Assembly (NCBI GenBank): GCA_034190325.1
Contig: JAXHST010000076.1
Span: 1 to 18,819, forward strand
DNA length: 18,819 nt
Source: UBA287 sp034190325
GTDB lineage: Archaea; Thermoplasmatota; UBA186; UBA287
Direction: 5' to 3'
This document shows, piece after piece, positions 1 through 5,790 of this stretch. The notes under the pieces were generated by a model. The model saw only the letters and a program-made list of their open reading frames with translations. It did no database searches and had not been told where the DNA came from. The translations under genes were made by a program, and so were the position numbers. How positions within the stretch are numbered: the first letter of the stretch is position 1; every line of letters begins with the position of its first letter.

Positions 1-2
1 TG

Positions 3-293
3 GATTTCAGTGGTCTCCTCACAGATCTTGTGAGATACAGAAGCAAAAAAGCCCTGGCAGAGCTCCACTGGAAAGCTCTATTCATAGGAGCTATGCACTT
101 CCAGGATATGTACAACTATGATATAGAGAGGGTTATGAGGTGCCAGATACACTATGCGGCACCTGATGGGAGGATAATCCCATTCTGCGCATACAATGCA
201 GGTCCGGAGTTCAGAGATGAAATTGAGAAAAAATTCTCTGTACCACTTGAAGAATGGAAGCAGAGACATGAAAGTGGAAAAGATGCAATATGA
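3..293 (+). CDS. tes: Tetraether lipid synthase (radical SAM), C-terminal fragment
   Basis: The reading frame is open from the window edge, so the start lies outside and only about 96 C-terminal residues are seen. The motifs GAMHFQDMYNYD, RVMRCQIHYA, PDGRIIPFCAYN match what I recall of the C-terminal end of the radical SAM tetraether synthase family (Tes/GDGT-MAS, MJ0619-like), which joins two archaeol tails through C-C bonds to make macrocyclic or tetraether lipids. The radical SAM CxxxCxxC core is not in the window, so the call rests on the tail alone. The stop overlaps the next start as ATGA, and the two downstream genes are a ferredoxin and geranylgeranyl reductase, which also act on archaeal lipid tails; this context supports the call. 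Another radical SAM enzyme of the same superfamily cannot be excluded. Confidence 0.72.
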   Translation, partial: DFSGLLTDLVRYRSKKALAELHWKALFIGAMHFQDMYNYDIERVMRCQIHYAAPDGRIIPFCAYNAGPEFRDEIEKKFSVPLEEWKQRHESGKDAI

Positions 294-478
294 ACGAAAA
301 TATAAGCTGCGACCAGAGTAAATGCCTGTACTGCGGGGGATGTGTACCGCTATGCCCCAGAAATTCGATAACACTCAGAGAAACAAGAATAGAAATAGAT
401 GATAGCTGTAATAGATGTCTGCTCTGTCTGCGCATCTGTCCTGTTGGTGCCCTTGAGGCTATGGAGGCAAAAGCATGA
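290..478 (+). CDS. Small 2x[4Fe-4S] ferredoxin
   Basis: A 62-residue protein with two classical cluster motifs, CLYCGGCVPLCP (about residues 13-24) and CNRCLLCLRICP (about 40-51), the length and layout of a bacterial-type 2[4Fe-4S] ferredoxin with nothing added. It overlaps the upstream gene (ATGA at 290-293) and the downstream gene (ATGA at 475-478), so it is probably translationally coupled to both. By established knowledge, a ferredoxin next to geranylgeranyl reductase serves as its electron donor in Methanosarcina; radical SAM enzymes also need a low-potential donor. The inference is that this ferredoxin is dedicated to lipid-tail saturation and possibly to tetraether formation. No strong Shine-Dalgarno sequence precedes its ATG. 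Confidence 0.93.
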   Translation: MNENISCDQSKCLYCGGCVPLCPRNSITLRETRIEIDDSCNRCLLCLRICPVGALEAMEAKA

Positions 479-1653
479 AAGAGTATGATATCATTGTTGT
501 GGGTGCTGGACCAGCCGGCTCAATGGCTGCTATGGAGGCTGCAAAGCAGGGAGCAAGGGTGCTCATCATAGAGAAAAGACAGGAAGCTGGCAGCCCTGTG
601 AGGTGTGCTGAGGGCGTTGGTAAGGAAGGCTTGTTAAAAACAGGAATAAAGATAGATAACAGATGGATATCAAATGAAGTAAAGGGCGCAAAGCTCATAG
701 CACCCAACAGGATAACCGTAGAGCTGAGCTCAGAGCATGCCGGTAATGAAGTAGGCTTCGTCCTTGAGAGAAAGATATTCGACAGATATTTGCTCTGCGA
801 GGCAGCCAGACAGGGAGCTGATGTTACGATGAAGAGCTCTGCACTTGGTGTTATAAAGGATGAAAATGGGATAAGAGGTGTGGAGGTTGAGAGCTCAGAT
901 GGTGTGCATAGAATTGAAAGCAAAGTTGTTATAGCATGTGATGGAAGAGAATCAAAGGTTGCCAGAAGCGCAGGCATAGACACAAAGCTGAAGCTGAAGG
1001 ATATGGAATCATGCGCCGAATATCTGATGGTGAACGTTGATTACGATGAAGATTTTACCCATTTCTACGTCGGACAATGCTATGCCCCAGGGGGCTATGT
1101 GTGGGTATTTCCCAAGGGAGAGGGCATAGCCAACGTAGGCACAGGGGTTCTGGGAAGTAAGATAGGAAAGAGAACAGGGTATCCGAAAGAGCTCCTTGAT
1201 AGGTTTATAAAGAACAACAGAGAGTTTGAGGATGCAAAGATCGTTGAGCATATCTCCGGGACAGTTCCCGTAGCCCTTCCACTCGAAAAGACATATATCG
1301 ATGGGCTTTTGATAGCCGGTGACGCAGCCCATCTCACAGATCCTATAACCGGGGGAGGAATAATAAACGCTATGGTTAGCGGAAAGCTTGCAGGCAGTGT
1401 GGCTGCAAAGCACATTTATGAGCATACAGATCTCTCAGAGTATGAGAAGCTCTGGAAAAAAGAGCTTGAGAGCGCGCTTATAAGGGATTACATTATGAAG
1501 GAGCGCTTCGTTAACATGAGCGATAACACCCTTAACCTCATAGCGGACTCTCTCAAGGATTACAGATTCTCAGATCTGGGCATGGGTGGCATAATCGATG
1601 CGATAAGAGAGAAGCATCCAGAGCTTATGAGCGAGCTTGAGGGTTTGATCTAG
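475..1653 (+). CDS. Digeranylgeranylglycerophospholipid reductase (geranylgeranyl reductase)
   Basis: A flavoprotein of 392 residues that saturates the isoprenoid double bonds of archaeal ether lipids at the membrane. The N terminus has the FAD Rossmann motif GAGPAG (10-15) followed by the strand ending in Glu (VLIIEKR). Family marks follow: PVRCAEGV with a conserved Cys near 44, the YxWxFPKG block (208-214), and the second FAD motif GDAAHLTDPITGGGI (282-296). Length matches the family (about 390-400). The start is supported by GGAGG 7 nt upstream and by the ATGA overlap with the ferredoxin. It is the last gene of the Tes-ferredoxin-GGR operon. The paralogous GGR families also act on quinones or free geranylgeranyl groups, so the exact substrate is inferred from context. 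Confidence 0.92.
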   Translation: MKEYDIIVVGAGPAGSMAAMEAAKQGARVLIIEKRQEAGSPVRCAEGVGKEGLLKTGIKIDNRWISNEVKGAKLIAPNRITVELSSEHAGNEVGFVLERKIFDRYLLCEAARQGADVTMKSSALGVIKDENGIRGVEVESSDGVHRIESKVVIACDGRESKVARSAGIDTKLKLKDMESCAEYLMVNVDYDEDFTHFYVGQCYAPGGYVWVFPKGEGIANVGTGVLGSKIGKRTGYPKELLDRFIKNNREFEDAKIVEHISGTVPVALPLEKTYIDGLLIAGDAAHLTDPITGGGIINAMVSGKLAGSVAAKHIYEHTDLSEYEKLWKKELESALIRDYIMKERFVNMSDNTLNLIADSLKDYRFSDLGMGGIIDAIREKHPELMSELEGLI

Positions 1654-1656
1654 GTG

Positions 1657-1720
1657 CTCATGCACATGAGAGCCCATTTACCTGAGAGTATCTGAGCGTT
1701 AAAGGGCCCTTGCAAAAGGG
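1657..1720 (+). terminator. Two small hairpins after the GGR stop (possible 3' end of the operon)
   Basis: The first inverted repeat, CTCATG-CA-CATGAG (1657-1670), starts 3 nt after the GGR stop. The second, CCCTT-GCAA-AAGGG (1707-1720), has a 5-bp stem and a GNRA-type GCAA loop. No clear T-tract follows either. They may shape the 3' end or stability of the mRNA; the terminator role is tentative. Confidence 0.25.
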
Positions 1721-1755
1721 TAAAACTGGTATACAATGGGTGCTGTTCTGTTACA

Positions 1756-3615
1756 TCATAGTATGAATGTTCTGAAGACCTCTGCTGGATACGTGCCTAT
1801 ATATTCCGGGGGATCCGGCAGAAAACCTCTCACATACCCTATCGAGGCTATTCTATTTATTCTTGGTATTAACATAAGTAGCGCTTTTATGTTCATGCAG
1901 CAGGGGACTACCTTGAGAAAAGAGAGACCGGGCCTGAAGCAGGGGATGTATATGGGGAGATAGAATCCGTTAATCAATGGTAGGGAATATTCTTCATCGC
2001 TGCCAAAGATATCAAGAGCCCCGCCATCACACCCTCTCGGCTCTCCCAGCCCCATAGCTTTTGTGACCGTTGGAGCTATATCCACTATGGAAACCGGTTC
2101 CTCGCTTCTGATATTCCTTATACCAGGCCCGCTGAATATGATGGGCACAACTGACTCTTCATACCCCAGATCACCATGCTGCCCGCTTGCCTCCCCGCCT
2201 ATCGTTATCACCAGGTCCGGAGCATTGGGTGAGCAGAAAAGACCGAGGATGCGCTCTATAGCTTCAGGGTATTGTACTGGCGTAGAACCTTTATGGTTGA
2301 GATCCTCTGGCTGGAAGCCGTAGAATGGACTGTAAGCCAGCTCATCACCGTAAGCAAATGGATCTTTGCCCTCTATAACTCTATATTCATACTCTGTCTC
2401 TGAGATCTTATTACCCCATTCTTTAATTTCTACCTCTGACGTTCCATGGTCGCCGATGACTTTTATTGTGTTATCTTCCATATACATGGTAAAATCAACG
2501 TATTTACCTTCAACGATCTCTCTCGCGAGAGAATCAATCTCTTCATAGCTGGCATCTGGGAGATAAATACCGCGGTTTCCTGCAATATACTCTATACCAG
2601 AATCAACTATGGGATCGTAGACTCCCAGCATGTCCCTGTATCCTATTCTCTCAAACAGCTTCTCATTCATTCCCTTTATTCCATGGTCTCCTGCAATGGC
2701 AAAAAGAGTTTCATCTTCCATACCCAGAAGCTTGACAAGAGACATGACAAGACCTATCTTTGCATCCACTATCTGATATGAACGTAACATAGCTTCGCTT
2801 CTACCCCCCATCAGATGTCCTGCAGCATCTGTGCCGGAGATCCAGAGATAGATCAAAGAACTATCATAATCTTTTGATCTCAGAACATCAAGAAGCAGTT
2901 GTATGAAGAGCAACGTATCCACAACGCCTCCAAATAATATCCTTTTCGTCCAGTGAAGATCAAAGTAGCTCTCTATTTCTTCAGTGTCCGGAGTGTATAG
3001 CTCTACTTCCTCTCCTTTTGCAATTGTATCTATAGAGCTTTGAGCAGGCCCTTCAGCTCTTTCATTCCTTGAAAAGATGGATAAAAGAGAGGTTAAAGCT
3101 TTGAGAGTCTCAAAGACAGATCTATCAGCGCCCTTAGCCGCGTAGGTACCAATAGCGCTCGTATATGCATTACCAGCGCTTTCAACAACCTCGAACATGG
3201 TTTCTGTGTTATCGCTCATCCAGTTTTGTGAGTCTATCATCTTCTGAAGCTCCACAGGATCCCATATCTTTGCTCCATCTATGGAATAGTACTTACCCTC
3301 ACTTCTGTTGTACCACATCCATCCCAATATCCCATTTTTTCCGGGGTAGGAACCTGTTAATATGGAAAAGTCTGAGGATAAAGAAACGGAAGGAAAAACA
3401 GAGACCCCATTTTCGTAGTAGGCTCCATGGTCTATGAGCCAATTTATGTTTGGGCAATAGCCATTATCTATAGCATATCTGAAGGAGAGAGCATTGACAG
3501 AATCCATGGCGAAGACAATAGTTCTCTTTATCTTCGCTTCCTCTTCTGCTCTGGCAAAACCAGCAAAAGCCGAGAGAAAAAGAACAAGGGATAGAGCAAA
3601 CACAAAGCTGCGCAT
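1756..3615 (-). CDS. Secreted phosphodiesterase / nucleotide pyrophosphatase (alkaline phosphatase superfamily)
   Basis: Start chosen at 3615, giving 619 residues with a clean signal peptide (MRSFVFALSLVLFLSAFAGFARA, cleavage near 23). ATG 3624 and TTG 3645 are alternatives. The core is type I phosphodiesterase-like: first metal Asp in VFAMDS (D38), FPSVSLSS with a probable Ser nucleophile (about S78) followed by ILTGSYPGKNGI, the pair D263/H267 in ISGTDAAGH, D310-H311 in IAGDHG, and H480 in SGQHGD. This is the usual two-metal ligand order of the fold. It would hydrolyse phosphate esters outside the membrane; the substrate is unknown. Roughly the last 75 residues, after VTKAMGLGEPRG, are hydrophobic and proline-rich and match nothing I recognise. 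Divergent from the 3686 gene. Confidence 0.82.
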   Translation of the reverse strand: MRSFVFALSLVLFLSAFAGFARAEEEAKIKRTIVFAMDSVNALSFRYAIDNGYCPNINWLIDHGAYYENGVSVFPSVSLSSDFSILTGSYPGKNGILGWMWYNRSEGKYYSIDGAKIWDPVELQKMIDSQNWMSDNTETMFEVVESAGNAYTSAIGTYAAKGADRSVFETLKALTSLLSIFSRNERAEGPAQSSIDTIAKGEEVELYTPDTEEIESYFDLHWTKRILFGGVVDTLLFIQLLLDVLRSKDYDSSLIYLWISGTDAAGHLMGGRSEAMLRSYQIVDAKIGLVMSLVKLLGMEDETLFAIAGDHGIKGMNEKLFERIGYRDMLGVYDPIVDSGIEYIAGNRGIYLPDASYEEIDSLAREIVEGKYVDFTMYMEDNTIKVIGDHGTSEVEIKEWGNKISETEYEYRVIEGKDPFAYGDELAYSPFYGFQPEDLNHKGSTPVQYPEAIERILGLFCSPNAPDLVITIGGEASGQHGDLGYEESVVPIIFSGPGIRNIRSEEPVSIVDIAPTVTKAMGLGEPRGCDGGALDIFGSDEEYSLPLINGFYLPIYIPCFRPGLSFLKVVPCCMNIKALLMLIPRINRIASIGYVRGFLPDPPEYIGTYPAEVFRTFIL

Positions 3616-3656
3616 AACGCACATAGAGATAACATAATAAAACAATTTCCATAACG

Positions 3657-3669
3657 TTTTTATATGGAT
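3657..3669. promoter_or_regulatory. TATA element between divergent genes at 3615(-) and 3686(+)
   Basis: GTTTTTATATGG is centred about 25 nt upstream of ATG 3686, so the plus transcript would be leaderless. Its complement, CCATATAAAAAC, can serve the minus gene with a short leader to ATG 3615. The 11-mer TTTATATGGAT occurs at 3659-3669 and again at 3681-3691, where the second copy contains the plus-strand ATG. Confidence 0.6.
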
Positions 3670-3685
3670 AGATGCCTTCCTTTAT

Positions 3686-4366
3686 ATGGATCTGTTTGCA
3701 TTCTTTCTCGGATTTGCAATAGCTGCGGTGATAACCTTTTTTGTGATATATCTCTCGATGAGGTCTAGCGTTCCTGTGGAGAAAAGCGCTGAGCTTGTGA
3801 GCACGTGGAGCGCAAAAGAGCTCGGGTTAGAGGTAAAAGGAATAGTAGAAAGCGCAGGAGACATAGACATACCTGCAGGATCAATGCTGGTGGTTAGGGA
3901 TTCCAGCTACGTACCGCAAAAGATACTGGATACCTGTGAGGTCAGAACAAACCCTGAGGTGAAGGGAAATATGCTTATAGGTCGAAACAGAGCGTTCATA
4001 TTCTCCGGCGTAATGTCAAAGAGCGCTCTTGTTGTTGTAACAGATGATGATGATATGCTATTAAAGCTATCAAATCAGTTCAATGCTCTCTGGACAGGGG
4101 CTGTGCCGTATGCAGAGGTTGTGAACATAAAGGATCTCAGAGATAATGTTGGCAAATATGTTAAGATAAGTGGGCACGTAACGGATGCAAGGCCATTCAA
4201 AGGGAATTTGCCATACTCATGGATCCTTAGAGTTATAAGCATGGGTGTTGGAGTTGACGTTCTGGCAGATAAAGAATATAAAAATGACATAGAGGTTGTA
4301 GGAAAGGTGAGAGAGGAAAAAGGGGCAACAGCGGTGGACTCACTCTTTGTCAAAGAGCAGTCTTAG
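3686..4366 (+). CDS. Membrane-anchored protein with probable C-terminal OB-fold
   Basis: Unrecognised protein of 226 residues. It has one N-terminal transmembrane helix (about residues 4-24, AFFLGFAIAAVITFFVIYL) followed by a soluble region. The middle section ends in NRAFIFSGVMSKSALVVVTDDD plus a helix and F-x3-W, a pattern reminiscent of the C-terminal half of PLD-like or TrmB-type effector domains. The end (about 145-222: VVNIKDLRDNVGKYVKISGHV ... IEVVGKVRE) has the strand spacing of a tRNA-anticodon/OB-fold domain. No catalytic residues are evident. The start is fixed by a TATA box about 25 nt upstream (leaderless). The 3' end overlaps the convergent gene at 4350 by 17 nt. Function is unknown; nucleic-acid or ligand binding at the membrane is only a guess. 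Confidence 0.75.
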   Translation: MDLFAFFLGFAIAAVITFFVIYLSMRSSVPVEKSAELVSTWSAKELGLEVKGIVESAGDIDIPAGSMLVVRDSSYVPQKILDTCEVRTNPEVKGNMLIGRNRAFIFSGVMSKSALVVVTDDDDMLLKLSNQFNALWTGAVPYAEVVNIKDLRDNVGKYVKISGHVTDARPFKGNLPYSWILRVISMGVGVDVLADKEYKNDIEVVGKVREEKGATAVDSLFVKEQS

Positions 4367-4697
4367 CCCTTGACTCCAGATAAGATATCTCCTCTGCTGT
4401 CATATCATCATAAACCGCCCTTACAAATGCGGCCGTTGTTAGAGCTTCCCTGAACTCAGGTTTGTCTGCGTGCTTTTCTAAAAGCTCATTGAAGAGCGCT
4501 CTACCAGTTTTTGTCATACGCAGCTGTCCATCTTTCTTACTTTTCCTGTAAAACCTTCCGCCATCCACCTCTGGTAGCTCGGTTATGCTTGATAGTATAA
4601 AGCACTCTCTTTTCAGGTGGAGGTAAGATGGCATGGGCCTATCAACAGCTCCAAGAAGCATCAGAGCATAGACCTTTTCATTCCCCTGCACCATCAT
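4350..4697 (-). CDS. Small winged-helix-like protein, possibly internally shortened
   Basis: 115 residues, starting MMVQ at 4697 (a second in-frame ATG at 4694). The opening EKVYALMLLGAVDRPMPSYLHLKRECFILS resembles the N-terminal helix-turn-helix of archaeal DUF4065/SocA-like and related regulators, where LLGAVD-x-P-x8-L-K-E-x2-L is typical. The middle (RMTKTGRALFNELLEKH) looks like the wing end with the TxxGR signature. The block I would expect between them, usually carrying a GPYS-type motif, seems to be missing: YHG-type residues are absent and the protein is about 50 residues short. This may be a compact family member or an in-frame deletion. TATA box about 25 nt upstream. It lies 34 nt after egsA and could also receive read-through from it. 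Confidence 0.6.
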   Translation of the reverse strand: MMVQGNEKVYALMLLGAVDRPMPSYLHLKRECFILSSITELPEVDGGRFYRKSKKDGQLRMTKTGRALFNELLEKHADKPEFREALTTAAFVRAVYDDMTAEEISYLESRAKTAL

Positions 4698-4714
4698 ATT
4701 AATTTTGAACTTCA

Positions 4715-4730
4715 GAATTTAAAAACTTTT
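4715..4730 (-). promoter_or_regulatory. TATA box for the gene starting at 4697
   Basis: On the minus strand, AAAAGTTTTTAAATTC is centred about 25 nt before ATG 4697, which fits a leaderless archaeal transcript. It lies between the egsA stop (4732) and this gene; its TTTTT could also help end the egsA transcript. Confidence 0.5.
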
Positions 4731-4731
4731 C

Positions 4732-5790
4732 TTATGTTATTACACCCGTTATCTTTGCTGCCTTCTCAGCAGCCCCTCTGCTTATGCCTTCCCCAAGGAT
4801 CGTATACCTATCACTGCGCATCGTGTGTGCTTTAACCAGGGCCTCTATTATCTCCTCATCCTTTACCCCCAGTTCTTTAGCTGTTATTGGCGCTTTTATC
4901 TTTTTTAACGCCTCTCTTATGCTCTTCCAGTCCTCGCCATGGAGATACAGTGCCATTATTGTTCCAACACCACACTCCTCTCCATGAAGAGCCTTGCCCG
5001 GTGCTATTGTATCCAGAGCATGAGCAAAGAGATGTTCTGCTCCGCTTGCTGGCCTTGAAGATCCAGCTATGGACATGGAAACACCGGAGAGCACCAGAGA
5101 TTTGAGAACAATCCATGCGCTCTCTTCCAGACCTTCCTTTATTGCATCCGCATTCTCCAGGATAGTGTCGCACGCCAGCATAGCCAGTGCAGCGGCGAAT
5201 GAAGAAAAAGGCTCATCCTTTAATCTGTTCGCAAGCTCCCAATCCTTTACCGATGATCTCTTTGCTATGAGATCTGCGCACCCGCTGGCGAGAAGCCTGT
5301 ATGGCGCTTTCGCGACTATGCCAGTATCCGCTATTATGGCGATGGGCGCTGAGGCCTCAACAGACAGAGAGCTGCCATTTTTCTTTATCGATGCTCTGGG
5401 GCTAGCTATGCCATCATGGGATGCAGTTGTAGGAATGCTTATGAAGGGTATGTCTGCTATATGCGCCCCCATCTTTGCCAGATCTATCTTGCTTCCTCCA
5501 CCCAAACCTATTATGAAATCAAAATCCTTTGCGACCTCACCAACGCGCTCTGCACTCTCATGCGTTGCTCTCTCTTCTATCATCAATTCACAGCTATAAC
5601 CCCTCTCAGAGAGCATGTCAGCTACGCTCTTTCCTGCTATATCCTTTGTTACTGTACCACAGATGATCAAGGCCCTGTTCCCTAGCTTCAGCCTGCTGCA
5701 AAGCTCATAAACCCTGGATATGTATCCATTACCTATGAGCACCTCTCTGGGAAAGATCATATCACTCTCCTTCCTCTCACTCTGAGCCAT
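4732..5790 (-). CDS. egsA: sn-Glycerol-1-phosphate dehydrogenase
   Basis: Makes sn-glycerol-1-phosphate from DHAP, the step that sets the archaeal lipid stereochemistry. With the start at 5790 it has 352 residues, close to the family norm of about 350. Visible marks: FPREVLIG opening, NAD motif GLGGGSKIDLAK (95-106), TTASHDGIASPRAS (121-134), and zinc ligands expected from the family at D173, H253 (GAEHLF) and H269 (ALHGEE). Two starts are credible. ATG 5790 has GGAGG 6 nt upstream and overlaps leuS by 14 nt; ATG 5760 (MIFPREV) also has a good GGAG. I prefer 5790 because family members often carry about ten residues before the xxPR motif. Cotranscribed with leuS, whose stop lies at 5777. Confidence 0.94.
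   Translation of the reverse strand: MAQSERKESDMIFPREVLIGNGYISRVYELCSRLKLGNRALIICGTVTKDIAGKSVADMLSERGYSCELMIEERATHESAERVGEVAKDFDFIIGLGGGSKIDLAKMGAHIADIPFISIPTTASHDGIASPRASIKKNGSSLSVEASAPIAIIADTGIVAKAPYRLLASGCADLIAKRSSVKDWELANRLKDEPFSSFAAALAMLACDTILENADAIKEGLEESAWIVLKSLVLSGVSMSIAGSSRPASGAEHLFAHALDTIAPGKALHGEECGVGTIMALYLHGEDWKSIREALKKIKAPITAKELGVKDEEIIEALVKAHTMRSDRYTILGEGISRGAAEKAAKITGVIT

Noticed and set aside
459..983. 174-codon minus-strand frame opposite GGR
   Set aside because: It is antisense to the FAD domain of a clear gene and shows the Ser/Pro/Leu-rich composition of a shadow frame.
1707..1720. GNRA-loop hairpin as a structured RNA or riboswitch
   Set aside because: A single 5-bp stem in a 100-nt gap after a stop codon is too little for an RNA gene.
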